From positions 62,001 to 126,000 of the forward strand of contig JAQTTU010000011.1 of NCBI GenBank assembly GCA_028710605.1: a DNA stretch of 64,000 bases, in the 5' to 3' direction. The position numbers and the translations under genes are program-made. Position 1 is the stretch's first letter, and every line of letters starts with the position of its first letter. The stretch is from Sideroxydans sp. GTDB lineage: Bacteria > Pseudomonadota > Gammaproteobacteria > Burkholderiales > Gallionellaceae. Of the stretch, positions 25,717 to 34,710 are shown one piece after another. The notes under the pieces are model-generated. The model saw only the letters and a list, made by a program, of their open reading frames with translations, had not been told where the DNA came from and ran no database searches.

Positions 25717-26786
25717 GCCATCAGCGCCACGCTCTTCACTTGCGCACAGACGAACATGCCTTCAGTCAGTCCGAGCTGGTCGCGCGAGCGGCGGGTGATG
25801 CGCGACAGCAGCGTGTGCGCGTCGCCGACTTGCAGGCGCAGCATGACTTTGTGCGGGCCTTCGTCGCGGATTTCCGCGATGCGCGCATTCAAAATATTGT
25901 TGATGCTCGACCCTTGCGGCGGCTGGGTGGCGATACTCACGTCGCGCGCCAGCACTCTTGCCCGCACGCGCGTGCCGAACGGCTGCTCCACTTTGCCCAC
26001 CCACAATTGCCCGCCGGGGAAATCCAACCGCGTGAGGTGATAGGTTTCGTCCTGCTGCGCCACGCTCGCTTCGAGCACCGCGCCCGCGTCGTCAAAATGC
26101 GCCAGCGGCAGATCGAGGCGCGCCAGCGTTTCGTGCAATGCGCCGCTGGCGATGACGCGGCCTTTTTCCAGCAGCACCAGATGGTCGGCCAGCCGCGCCA
26201 CCTCGTCCAGCGCGTGGCTGACGTACAGCACCGGGATGTTCAGTTCGCGGTGCAGTCGTTCCAGATAAGGAAGTATCTCCTGCTTGCTGGTGCTGTCCAG
26301 CGCGGACAGCGGTTCGTCCATCAGCAGGATGCGCGGACTGGTGAGCAGCGCGCGACCGATGGCCACGCGCTGGCGTTCGCCGCCGGACAATTTCGCCGGA
26401 TCGCCGCGCTCGATGAGTCGGCCCAAGCCCAGCCATTCCACCACCTGTTCCAGCGGCACCTTGCGCTCGGCGGGCGGCGTGCGCTTCAAGCCGTATTCCA
26501 GATTGGCGCGCACCGACAAGTGCGGGAACAGGCTGGCTTCCTGGAACACATAACCGAGCGGTCGCTGGTGCACTGGCAGGAACGTCTTTTCGTCCTGCCA
26601 GGTTGCGCCGTTCACCTGCAACGTGCCGCGCGCTTTTTCCAGTCCGGCGATGCAACGCAGCAACGTGGTCTTGCCCGAACCGGACGGACCGAACAGCGCG
26701 GTGACACCGACGGAAGGCGCGGTGAAAGAGGCATCGAGGGCGAAGGTGTCGAGTTGCATCTGGAATTGGGCGGAAATTTCAGACAT
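25713..26786 (-). CDS. modC: ModC, molybdate ABC transporter ATPase
   Basis: 357 residues. Walker A GPSGSGKT at residues 33-40, ABC signature LSGGERQ around 133-139, Walker B ILLMDEP around 153-159, and a C-terminal Mop/TOBE domain (SSINNILNARIAEI) that binds molybdate. The ATG at 26786 has GGAGG upstream, and this site is the edge of the family E repeat; a longer start lies inside the repeat. Acts with ModB at the inner membrane. Confidence 0.93.
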   Translation of the reverse strand: MSEISAQFQMQLDTFALDASFTAPSVGVTALFGPSGSGKTTLLRCIAGLEKARGTLQVNGATWQDEKTFLPVHQRPLGYVFQEASLFPHLSVRANLEYGLKRTPPAERKVPLEQVVEWLGLGRLIERGDPAKLSGGERQRVAIGRALLTSPRILLMDEPLSALDSTSKQEILPYLERLHRELNIPVLYVSHALDEVARLADHLVLLEKGRVIASGALHETLARLDLPLAHFDDAGAVLEASVAQQDETYHLTRLDFPGGQLWVGKVEQPFGTRVRARVLARDVSIATQPPQGSSINNILNARIAEIRDEGPHKVMLRLQVGDAHTLLSRITRRSRDQLGLTEGMFVCAQVKSVALMA

Positions 26787-26790
26787 ACAA

Positions 26791-26906
26791 AACCTCCACC
26801 ACAGAGACACAGAGACACAGAGAAAACCGAACCGAGAAAACCAAATCAATTTGACTTTGCTTTTGACTTTCTCTGTGTCTCTGTGTCTCTGTGGTGAATG
26901 GTTTTT
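26791..26906. repeat. Family E long palindrome, copy 2
   Basis: CACAGAG arms between modB and modC; supplies the modC ribosome site (TGGTGGAGG). Confidence 0.85.
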
Positions 26907-26912
26907 GTATCT

Positions 26913-27599
26913 TCATTGCGTCACCCTCCACGACTTGCCGCCCGCCAGATACAACCCCAGCAGCACCACGAACGAGAACAGCACCATGCCGCCCGCCAGC
27001 CAGTGCGCCGCGCCGTATTCGATGGCTTCGACGTGGTTGTAGATGGCGACCGAGAGCACGCGCGTTTCGCCCTGAATGTTGCCGCCCAGCATCAGCACCA
27101 CGCCGAATTCGCCGACGGTGTGGGCGAAGGCGAGGATGGTTGCGGTGAGGAAGCCGGGGCGCGCCAGCGGCAGCGCCACGCTGAAAAACCTATCCCACGC
27201 ATTCGCGCGCAAAGTGGCCGCCACTTCCAGCGGGCGCTTGCCCATCGCCTCGAACGCGTTCTGGATCGGCTGCACCGCGAACGGCATGGAGAACAGCACC
27301 GAGCCGACCACCAGCCCGACAAAGGTGAACGGCAGCGTGCCGAGGTGCAACGCCGTGGTGAGTTTACCCACCAGCCCGTGCGGCCCCAGCAGCAACAGCA
27401 AGTAGAAACCCAGCACCGACGGCGGCAACACCAGCGGCAACGCCACCACCGCCGCCACCGGCCCCCGATACCATTTTTTGCTGTGCGCCAACCACCACGC
27501 CAGCGGCGTGACGATGAGCAGCAACAACACAGTGGTCACGCTGGCCAGCTTGAGCGTGAGCCAGACGGCTTGCAGGTCGGCGGGGTCGAGGGGGGGCAT
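26913..27599 (-). CDS. modB: ModB, molybdate ABC transporter permease
   Basis: 228 residues with about five membrane helices. The permease-ATPase contact loop [23 protein letters not shown] is typical of ModB. Encodes the membrane channel for molybdate. Second transport gene after modA, separated by a family D repeat. Confidence 0.93.
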   Translation of the reverse strand: MPPLDPADLQAVWLTLKLASVTTVLLLLIVTPLAWWLAHSKKWYRGPVAAVVALPLVLPPSVLGFYLLLLLGPHGLVGKLTTALHLGTLPFTFVGLVVGSVLFSMPFAVQPIQNAFEAMGKRPLEVAATLRANAWDRFFSVALPLARPGFLTATILAFAHTVGEFGVVLMLGGNIQGETRVLSVAIYNHVEAIEYGAAHWLAGGMVLFSFVVLLGLYLAGGKSWRVTQ

Positions 27600-27637
27600 G
27601 GTGTTTTCATTTCAATGGTTTCATTCTGGCTACCAGC

Positions 27638-27751
27638 TCCCTTCTCCCGCAGGCGGGAGAAGGGCTGGGGATGAGGGTCTTGGGGTAATCATATATTTAT
27701 TTATACGCAGCAACCCTCACCCCAACCCTCTCCCGCCTGCGGGAGAGGGAG
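27638..27751. repeat. Family D paired repeat between modA and modB
   Basis: CTTCTCCCGCAGGCGGGAGA and mirrored CTCTCCCGCCTGCGGGAGAG arms about 55 bases apart. Confidence 0.85.
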
Positions 27752-27759
27752 CAAATTCA

Positions 27760-28515
27760 TCACGGCATCTCATACCCGAAACTGCGGATGATCGCCGCCG
27801 CTTTGTCGCCCTTCAGGTATTGCAGGAATGCCTTGGCCGCCGCCTGATCTTTCGCGGCAGTCAGCATCACGGCGTTCTGCTTGATCGGGTTGTACATGTG
27901 CGCCGGCACGAGCCACCACGAGCCTTCGCTGACCTTGCCGTCCTTGGTGATCTGCGACAGCGCGACGAAGGCCATTTCGGCATTGCCGGAGGAGGCGAAC
28001 TGGTAAGTCTGGGCGATGCTTTCGCCGGTCACCAGCTTGCTTTGCACCACGTTCCACAAGCCCATTTCATCCAGCGTTTCTTTGGCCGCCAGCCCGTAAG
28101 GCGCGAGCTTGGGATCGGCGTAGGCCAGCTTGTTGTAATTGCCTTTGCGCAACACCGCGCCCTTGTCGTCCACGAATCCCGGCTGCGCACTCCACAGCAC
28201 CAGCTTGCCCAGCGCATACACGAAACGCGTGCTTTCGACCGCCAAGCCTTCCTCTCCCAACAGCTTGGGATTCTTTTCATCCGCCGCGAGGAATACGTCG
28301 AACGGCGCGCCCTGCTTGATCTGCGCGGTGAACTTGCCGCTGGAACCGAAGCTGAGCTTCACCGTGTTGCCCGTGTCTTTCTGGAACAACTCGGCAATCT
28401 GCTGCATAGGCGCGGTGAAATTTGCCGCCACCGCCGCGTTCACTTCTCCGGCATTAGCCACTTGCGCCACCGCTGCCAACAGCACACCCAACAAACTCAA
28501 CTTGATCGCCTTCAT
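27760..28515 (-). CDS. modA: ModA, periplasmic molybdate-binding protein
   Basis: 251 residues with signal peptide (cut after VANA). VNAAVAANFTAPMQQIAELFQKDTGNTVKLSFGSSGKF is a ModA hallmark; ligand loops around Ser (GSSGK), YGLAAKETL and C-terminal IIRSFGYEMP. Delivers molybdate to ModBC. First transport gene after modE. Confidence 0.93.
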   Translation of the reverse strand: MKAIKLSLLGVLLAAVAQVANAGEVNAAVAANFTAPMQQIAELFQKDTGNTVKLSFGSSGKFTAQIKQGAPFDVFLAADEKNPKLLGEEGLAVESTRFVYALGKLVLWSAQPGFVDDKGAVLRKGNYNKLAYADPKLAPYGLAAKETLDEMGLWNVVQSKLVTGESIAQTYQFASSGNAEMAFVALSQITKDGKVSEGSWWLVPAHMYNPIKQNAVMLTAAKDQAAAKAFLQYLKGDKAAAIIRSFGYEMP

Positions 28516-28554
28516 TTCAACTTCTCCTTTTGATAACTAAAAATTTTCAGATTT

Positions 28555-28679
28555 CGTCATTCCGGCGCAGGCCGGAATCCAGCAAAAACAAACATCCCGC
28601 GAAGCGGACAAAACCCGATGTCGTCCCGCTTCGCGGGGGTTTTAAATCATCTGGATTCCGGCCTGCGCCGGAATGACGG
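28555..28679. repeat. Family F repeat, copy 2
   Basis: Ends CGTCATTCCGGCGCAGGCCG and mirror; 125 bases between modE and modA. Confidence 0.9.
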
Positions 28680-28683
28680 GTAT

Positions 28684-29490
28684 TTACGCATTCACCGCCA
28701 AAATCACGTGCGATGCCTTGATCAGCGCACATGCCTTTACACCTTCTTTCAAACCCAACGACTTCACGCTGTCGTTGGTGACAATCGCCACCACGGTCTT
28801 GCCGCCCGCCAGTTCGATGATGACTTCGCCGTTGACCGCGCCTTCGTTGCAGCGCACCACCGTGCCGTGCAGTTCGTTGCGCGCGCTGGTCTTGAAGCCG
28901 TCGGAAGTAGTCACGATCACCCACGGTGCTTTGATCAGCGCATACGCTTCCATGCCCACCTTCAAACCGAGATGCTCCACGCTTTCATTGGTGATGATCG
29001 CCGCCAGGCTCTGCCCGCTGCCGATGTCCAGCACCACTTCCGCGTTGATCGGTCCCGATTTGATGCTTTTGATCTTGCCCAGATACTGGTTGCGCGCACT
29101 CGTCTTCATATCGAATCTCCTTATCATGTGGTAATACTCATCGAAGTCTTGCATGATGCGGCCCAGCGACTTGAGAACCTGCTCGCGCTCCTGCTCCAGA
29201 CGGCGGTAAGCGCCCACCACGCGCCGACCGTACACCGTGAGCGTGGTGCCGCCGCCTTTCTGGCCGCCGGTCTTGCGCTCCACCAGCGGCTGGTCGGACA
29301 GGTTGTTGATCGCCTCCACCGCCTCCCACGCCGCCTTGTAGCTCATGCCCATCGCGCTGGCCGCCGCCGTGATCGAACCGGTCGCGTCGATGCGTTCCAG
29401 CAATTCCAGATGATCCCAGCGTCTGCCCTTGGCAATCTTCAGCTTGGGTAAAACACTCAGTTCTGTTTTCTCTGCCACCGCTTGCGCCAT
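28684..29490 (-). CDS. modE: ModE, molybdate-responsive regulator
   Basis: 268 residues from ATG at 29490. N-terminal winged helix-turn-helix (RRWDHLELLERIDATGSITAAASAMGMSYKAAWEAV), then two Mop domains (KTSARNQYLGKIKSIKSGPINAEV and KTSARNELHGTVVRCNEGAVNGEV) that bind molybdate. Represses Mo transport genes when Mo is plentiful. A longer open frame upstream lacks the usual N-terminus and is not used. A possible operator lies at 29503-29527 near its own start. Confidence 0.92.
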   Translation of the reverse strand: MAQAVAEKTELSVLPKLKIAKGRRWDHLELLERIDATGSITAAASAMGMSYKAAWEAVEAINNLSDQPLVERKTGGQKGGGTTLTVYGRRVVGAYRRLEQEREQVLKSLGRIMQDFDEYYHMIRRFDMKTSARNQYLGKIKSIKSGPINAEVVLDIGSGQSLAAIITNESVEHLGLKVGMEAYALIKAPWVIVTTSDGFKTSARNELHGTVVRCNEGAVNGEVIIELAGGKTVVAIVTNDSVKSLGLKEGVKACALIKASHVILAVNA

Positions 29491-29502
29491 GATGTCCTCA
29501 CT

Positions 29503-29527
29503 CGTTATAACCTTGCACCACCCAACG
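29503..29527. promoter_or_regulatory. Weak ModE-like box at modE
   Basis: CGTTATAACC with an AACG end 25 bases across. Resembles the CGTTATA-N-TAACG geometry of the E. coli ModE site but imperfect. Confidence 0.3.
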
Positions 29528-29636
29528 ATGAGCAAAAGCGATGCCACACAGCGCCTCGCCACCGCCCATCCCGCACCGCCATTTGCTTCCCGCCGATTTC
29601 CAGAATTCGCCGTGCCGCCCCGCAAAGCCCGCCGCT

Positions 29637-29652
29637 TGTAGCGTGTGCCACA
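29637..29652 (+). promoter_or_regulatory. NifA upstream activator site
   Basis: TGTAGCGTGTGCCACA, about 85 bases before the sigma-54 promoter at 29738. Confidence 0.8.
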
Positions 29653-29664
29653 TTTTGGCGCGTT

Positions 29665-29688
29665 CGTTACAACCTTCACGCTACAACG
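29665..29688. promoter_or_regulatory. Possible ModE operator
   Basis: CGTTACAACCTTCACGCTAC followed by AACG: 24 bases with CGTT and AACG ends, the same length as the E. coli modA operator (CGTTATAT-N8-ACATAACG). It lies between the NifA site and the sigma-54 promoter. Confidence 0.4.
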
Positions 29689-29737
29689 CTTTGGCGCTAT
29701 CTGCATGAAAGCCGCGCCCCGCCGCATTCATCCGCAC

Positions 29738-29752
29738 TGGCACGCCAATTGC
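29738..29752 (+). promoter_or_regulatory. sigma-54 promoter of TonB operon
   Basis: TGGCACGCCAATTGC; exact -24/-12 element 64 bases before the TonB receptor ATG. Confidence 0.88.
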
Positions 29753-29815
29753 AGAAACATGCTAGCGTTATGCACCAGAACACATAACGAAACCATTATC
29801 CCATAGGAGCGACAA

Positions 29816-31789
29816 ATGAACAAAAACCGGACGACAAAACCGCTGTGGCTGGCTTGTATGCTGGCTTTGACCACTTCTGCCACGGCGGAAACCTTCAATC
29901 TGGGCGAAGTCACGGTGACCGCCCCCCGTTCGCAAGTGGGCGAAATCGGCGAAGAGCAGACAGCTTCCGCCGTTACCCGCAAAGAGATCAAGCAATTCAA
30001 CCGCGACAATGTCGGCGACGCGCTGAATCTGCTTTCCGGGGTCACGCTGACCAACAGCGGCATGCGCAACGAGAAGATGGTGTTCGTGCGCGGCTTCGAC
30101 GCGCGCCAGGTGCCGCTGTTCATCGACGGCATCCCGGTTTATGTGCCGTATGACGGCTATCTGGATTTGAACCGTTTCACCACCGCCGATCTGGCCACCA
30201 TTCAGGTGTCCAAGGGTTTCAGTTCGGTCGCTTTCGGGCCGAATACGCTGGGCGGCGCGATCAATCTAATTTCGCGCAAACCGACATCCAAATTCGAGGG
30301 CGACGCGTCGCTGGGTTTCGCTTCCGGCAAAGAAAAGCAAATGCAGGCGAATGTCGGCAGCAATCAGGGGCTGTGGTACGTGCAGGGCGGTGTCTCGTAT
30401 TTGCAAAGCGACAACTACCCGCTTTCCTCCAACTTCACGCCGACCGCCACCGAAGATGGCGGCGCGCGCAACAACTCCTATCGCAAAGACGACAAGATTT
30501 CGCTCAAGCTCGGCTTGACTCCCAACTCGGGCGACGAATACGCATTGAGCTTCTACAAACAAAACGGCGAAAAAGGGCAACCGCCATCCGTCGGTACGGG
30601 AGTGAAATACTGGAAATGGCCGAAGTGGGATAAACAAAGCCTGTATTTCGTGTCCAGAATCGCGCTGGGCGAAAAGGAAACGCTTAAGGCGCGGCTGTAT
30701 TGGGACAAGTTCGACAACGGCCTGGACATCTACACCAACGATACCTATACGACCATCGCCAACCCCGTGGCCGACCGCAGCACTTACGACGACAGCACGC
30801 GCGGCGGTTCGGTCGAACTGGGCAGCACGCGCTTGCCGGGTCAGGAAATCAAATTCGTCGCCCACTACAAGGTGGACAAACATATCGCCCGCGACGGTGC
30901 ATCAACCGTCACCGAATCGTTCCGCGACACGCTTTCCTCCTACGCCGCCGAAGATAATATCTGGGTCAATCCGGCGCTGATGCTTTCGCTGGGCATCACC
31001 CGTCACACCCTGACTCCGCAGGAAGTTTACAAATCCGGCAGCCCGTTCACATTGCCCGATGCAAAATCGGCCACCGACGGACAAGCCGGACTGTTTTACG
31101 ACTACAGCAGCGCCGCCCGCCTTTACGCCACACTCGCGCAGAAATCGCGTCTGCCGACACTGAAAGACCGCTACTCGGCCCGGTTCTCCACTTACATCGA
31201 AAACACCGCGCTGCGCCCGGAGCAGTCGGCCAATTACGAAATCGGCTATCAGGGCAAGCTGTGGCATGAGGCCAAAGCGGAAGCGGCGGTGTTCTACAGC
31301 GACATCACCGACAAGATACAAACGGCATACCAGACCGGCTCGACTTCCTGCACCGCGAGCAGCAAATGCCAGATGCAAAACATCGGCAACGTGCAAGCAT
31401 CCGGCATCGAGCTGGGGCTGAACAGCCCGCTGGCGGCCTGGCTGGAACTGGGCGGCAACTTCACCTATACCCGCCTGAAAAATGTCAGCGATCCGGCCAC
31501 CCAGCTGACCGGCGTGCCGCGCCAAAAACTGACCGCACACGCCCTGCTCAAACCCGCCGAGACGCTGGACCTGATCGCCTTCGCCGAAGCCAACAGCCGC
31601 CGCTGGGCATCCAACACCGTCGAACTGGCCGGGTTCACCACGCTGAATTTGAAAGCGGTTTACCGCATCACCAACACCGTTTCGACCGAAGCGGGTGTCA
31701 ATAACTTATCCGACAAAAACTACGCACTGGCCGACGGCTACCCCAGCGCCGGGCGCACGTATTTCGCCAACGCGATGATGAAGTTTTAG
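29816..31789 (+). CDS. TonB-dependent outer-membrane receptor
   Basis: 657 residues. Signal peptide (cut after ATA/ETF), plug domain from about residue 30 (EVTVTAPRS, GDALNLLSGVTLTNSG, FVRGFDARQVPLFIDGIPV, GFSSVAFGPNTLGGAINLISRKP), then a beta-barrel ending in Phe (ANAMMKF). Ribosome site AGGAG. The NifA-type control region and position beside modE suggest uptake of a Mo or Fe chelate. First of four genes (receptor, binding protein, di-heme protein, porin). Ligand not shown by sequence. Confidence 0.9.
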   Translation: MNKNRTTKPLWLACMLALTTSATAETFNLGEVTVTAPRSQVGEIGEEQTASAVTRKEIKQFNRDNVGDALNLLSGVTLTNSGMRNEKMVFVRGFDARQVPLFIDGIPVYVPYDGYLDLNRFTTADLATIQVSKGFSSVAFGPNTLGGAINLISRKPTSKFEGDASLGFASGKEKQMQANVGSNQGLWYVQGGVSYLQSDNYPLSSNFTPTATEDGGARNNSYRKDDKISLKLGLTPNSGDEYALSFYKQNGEKGQPPSVGTGVKYWKWPKWDKQSLYFVSRIALGEKETLKARLYWDKFDNGLDIYTNDTYTTIANPVADRSTYDDSTRGGSVELGSTRLPGQEIKFVAHYKVDKHIARDGASTVTESFRDTLSSYAAEDNIWVNPALMLSLGITRHTLTPQEVYKSGSPFTLPDAKSATDGQAGLFYDYSSAARLYATLAQKSRLPTLKDRYSARFSTYIENTALRPEQSANYEIGYQGKLWHEAKAEAAVFYSDITDKIQTAYQTGSTSCTASSKCQMQNIGNVQASGIELGLNSPLAAWLELGGNFTYTRLKNVSDPATQLTGVPRQKLTAHALLKPAETLDLIAFAEANSRRWASNTVELAGFTTLNLKAVYRITNTVSTEAGVNNLSDKNYALADGYPSAGRTYFANAMMKF

Positions 31790-31799
31790 GAGAGCTGAC

Positions 31800-33197
31800 A
31801 TGACGAATTTGATAAAAGCATGCGATGGCGTTTCGTTCAATTTATGGAACGGAATCACTTGTGTAGGTGCGAATTCATTCGCACGATTCACGAGCGATGT
31901 GCGAATAAATTCGCACCTACAAAGACTTCCTCGTGCCCTCTTTGCCGCCTGTTTGCTGCTGATTTCCTCACTGGCCAGCGCCACCGAGAAGGTGGTGGTG
32001 CTGACCAGCTACCCGCAGGAAGTCATCACGCCGTTCGAGGCGGCATTTGAACAAGCCTATCCGCAATACCGACTGGAAATCCTGTGGCGGCAATCGCGCG
32101 ATGCCATGAGCTTTCTGCACCAGAAGCACAGTCCGGTGGATGTCTATTGGACTCCGGCACAACGCAATTTCGCCGTGCTGGCCAAGGAAGGCGCGCTGCG
32201 CAAACTGGACATCGACTTGCGCGGTTTGCCGAAGAAGATCGGCGGTTTTCAAATCTCCGATGCCGACGGCTATTACGTCGCCAGCGAAACGGCGGGTTAC
32301 GGCATGGCTTACCACCCCGCCGAATTGAAACGGCTAGGCCTGCCCGTGCCAAGCGATTGGCAAACGCTGACCGCCCCCGCGTTCAGCGGCCACGTGGTGA
32401 TGCCCATCCCGTCCAAAGTTGGTTTCGCACCGATGCTGGTGGACACCCTGCTACAGGGTTACGGTTGGGAGCAAGGTTGGAACGTGTTGGTGCAAGTGGC
32501 TGCCAATTCAACGCTGGCCGCTGCCGGATCAACTTTCATTTCGGACGACGTGGGCAGCGGGCGCGCGGCGGTGGGCATGACCATGGATTTCTTCGCCATC
32601 TCGGCCATTGCCAACGGCAAACCCCTGCGTTTCACCTACCCGAAAAAAGTCGGATATTCACCCGCGCACATCGGCATCTTCAACGAAGCGACCAACCTCG
32701 AAGGCGCGCGCGCCTTCGCCAACTTCGTGTTGTCGAAGCAGGGACAAAAGCTGCTGTTCCATCCCGACATCCGCAAACTGCCGGTGCGCCCCGCCGTGTA
32801 TGCCAACAAACCGCATGGCTATTTCGACCCGTTCGCCGCCGCAAAAAAAGCTTCCTACGACTACGACGTGAGCTCCGGTTTGCTGCGGCAGGAAGTGGTC
32901 GGAGCCATGTTCGACGCGCTGATCACGCGCCATCAGGCGGAACTGAAAACGATGTGGCAAACGATCCATCAAGCCGAACAGAAATCGCCCAAGGACGCAC
33001 GCTTGCAGGAAGCGCGGAGGCACGCCAACTGGCTGCCGCTGACGGCGGCGCAAGCCAACGATTCAGCGCTGCAACAAACCTTCATCAAACGCGACAACCG
33101 CACCGCAGCGTTGGAACAGCAATGGGATGCAGACATCGCCCAACACTATGCGCAAGCCACGCAGATTGCGCGGGAAATATTGGGAGCGAAACCATGA
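31800..33197 (+). CDS. Periplasmic solute-binding protein with repeat-derived N-terminus
   Basis: 465 residues, 10 bases after the receptor gene. The binding-protein fold starts after residue ~60 (EKVVVLTSYPQEVITPFEAAFEQAYP, PVDVYWTPAQRNFAV, DDVGSGRAAVGMTMDF); the last ~130 residues are an extra helical region. It resembles Fe(III)/thiamine-type ABC binding proteins, but no permease or ATPase is nearby. A family A palindrome is read in frame between the ATG and the hydrophobic signal stretch (ALFAACLLLISSLASA), so the n-region is unusually long. A GTG inside the repeat could be the true start. Ligand likely a metal or chelate (inferred). Confidence 0.82.
   Translation: MTNLIKACDGVSFNLWNGITCVGANSFARFTSDVRINSHLQRLPRALFAACLLLISSLASATEKVVVLTSYPQEVITPFEAAFEQAYPQYRLEILWRQSRDAMSFLHQKHSPVDVYWTPAQRNFAVLAKEGALRKLDIDLRGLPKKIGGFQISDADGYYVASETAGYGMAYHPAELKRLGLPVPSDWQTLTAPAFSGHVVMPIPSKVGFAPMLVDTLLQGYGWEQGWNVLVQVAANSTLAAAGSTFISDDVGSGRAAVGMTMDFFAISAIANGKPLRFTYPKKVGYSPAHIGIFNEATNLEGARAFANFVLSKQGQKLLFHPDIRKLPVRPAVYANKPHGYFDPFAAAKKASYDYDVSSGLLRQEVVGAMFDALITRHQAELKTMWQTIHQAEQKSPKDARLQEARRHANWLPLTAAQANDSALQQTFIKRDNRTAALEQQWDADIAQHYAQATQIAREILGAKP
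31863..31920. repeat. Family A palindrome, copy 4, inside a coding sequence
   Basis: GTAGGTGCGAATTCATTCGC and mirror, read as VGANSFAR...RINSHLQ. Confidence 0.92.
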
Positions 33198-34639
33198 AAC
33201 CTGAAACAAATTTACAGCAAGGAACTTCCCTTGTAGGTGCGAATTCATTCGCACGATTGTCACGTCATGTGCGAATGAATTCGCACCTACAAAAACCGCC
33301 ATTGTTGTTTTTACTGTTGTGTGCAGCGACCTTCGCCCAGCTAACCTTCGCCGACGAAGCCGCCATCACCACCGACAACGCCACACGCGAAGCCTACACG
33401 CAGCCCATCCCGGCGCTGCCCGAAGCCGACCGCCCGCAATTCCTCAAAGGGCGCGGATTGGTGCGGCAAGTGTGGGTGATTCCGCCCAGCGAGAACCGCG
33501 AGATCGCCGGGCTCGGGCCGTTGTACAACCGCATCTCGTGCATCGCTTGTCACGCCGCCAACGGGCGCGGCTTCGCGCCAGCCACGCCGCAGGAACCCAT
33601 GCGTTCCATGCTGGTGCGGCTGAGTGTGCCGGGCACGGATGCGCACGGCGGGCCGCTGCCGCATTCGGCTTACGGCGGACAGTTGAACGAAAACGGCGTG
33701 CCCGGCGTAGCGGGCGAAGGCCGCGCAGAAGTGCGCTACACCGAACATGCGGTGAAGCTCAACGGCGGCGAGAAAATCAGGCTGCGCGAGCCGCACATCA
33801 CCTTCGTCGATCTGGCTTACGGCGACTTTCCGCCAGACATGCTGACCTCGCCGCGCATCGCCCCTCCTCTCTACGGGCTGGGCTTGCTGCAAGCCGTGGC
33901 GGAAGCGGACATCGTGGCGCTGGCCGATGCGCCCAAACCGCAAGGCATCAAGGGCAAAGTCAACCGCGTGTGGGATGAGGCGCAACAAAAGACAGTGTTG
34001 GGGCGCTTTGGATTGAAAGCCAACCAGCCCAATCTGCGCCAGCAAATCGCCGGGGCATATCTGGGCGACATGGGCATCACCTCGCCGCTGTTCACGCAAG
34101 AAAACTGCATGCTGGCGCAGGACGCTTGCCGCAAATCGCCTTCCGCCGGAACGCCGGAGTTGAACAAGGCGCAACTGGATGCGTCCGAGTTTTATCACCT
34201 GGCCTTGGCCGCGCCGCGTCAGCGCGATGCGGACAACAAGCTAGTGCAACGCGGAGCAAAGTTGTTCGAGCAAGCGCAATGCAGCGCCTGCCACGTGCCG
34301 CAACTGAGGACCGGCGACTTCGCCGCGCTGCCCGCCTTGTCGCAGCAAACCATCCATCCCTACACCGACCTGCTGCTGCACGACATGGGCGAAGCGCTGG
34401 CCGACCACCGACCTGACTATCTCGCCACGGGCCGCGAATGGCGCACGCCGCCGCTATGGGGCATCGGCCTCGCACAAAAAGTCGAACCGCGCGCCGGTTT
34501 CCTGCACGACGGACGCGCCAGAACTTTGCTGGAAGCGGTGTTGTGGCATGACGGCGAAGGAGCGGCGGCGGCACAAGCCGTCAAAGCCATGCCGCGCAAA
34601 GACAGGACAGCTTTGCTCGTATTCCTGGAATCTCTGTGA
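33194..34639 (+). CDS. Di-heme oxidoreductase (DUF1111) exported protein
   Basis: 481 residues, overlapping the preceding gene by four bases (ATGA). Two c-type heme motifs CIACH (NRISCIACHAANGRGF) and CSACH (QCSACHVPQL) place it in the di-heme oxidoreductase/putative peroxidase family; C-terminal residues FLHDGRARTLLEAVLWHDGEG are typical. Family A repeat is read in frame near the N-terminus; an ATG inside the repeat would give a compact signal peptide MNSHLQKPPLLFLLLCAA. Could reduce or oxidise the imported metal complex; inference only. Confidence 0.85.
   Translation: MKPETNLQQGTSLVGANSFARLSRHVRMNSHLQKPPLLFLLLCAATFAQLTFADEAAITTDNATREAYTQPIPALPEADRPQFLKGRGLVRQVWVIPPSENREIAGLGPLYNRISCIACHAANGRGFAPATPQEPMRSMLVRLSVPGTDAHGGPLPHSAYGGQLNENGVPGVAGEGRAEVRYTEHAVKLNGGEKIRLREPHITFVDLAYGDFPPDMLTSPRIAPPLYGLGLLQAVAEADIVALADAPKPQGIKGKVNRVWDEAQQKTVLGRFGLKANQPNLRQQIAGAYLGDMGITSPLFTQENCMLAQDACRKSPSAGTPELNKAQLDASEFYHLALAAPRQRDADNKLVQRGAKLFEQAQCSACHVPQLRTGDFAALPALSQQTIHPYTDLLLHDMGEALADHRPDYLATGREWRTPPLWGIGLAQKVEPRAGFLHDGRARTLLEAVLWHDGEGAAAAQAVKAMPRKDRTALLVFLESL
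33233..33290. repeat. Family A palindrome, copy 5, inside a coding sequence
   Basis: GTAGGTGCGAATTCATTCGC and mirror, read as VGANSFAR...RMNSHLQ. Confidence 0.92.
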
Positions 34640-34710
34640 AAGGAACGCGATCACCCATTCAAGTCCGGCCTGAATTCACATTAATTTTTTTCAACAAAAA
34701 GGAGTTTCAA

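Noticed and set aside
32084-33193. Extension of the di-heme protein upstream (851-codon frame)
   Set aside because: The extra part is an out-of-frame shadow of the binding-protein gene; the ATG at 33194 has the ATGA overlap and the heme protein starts there.
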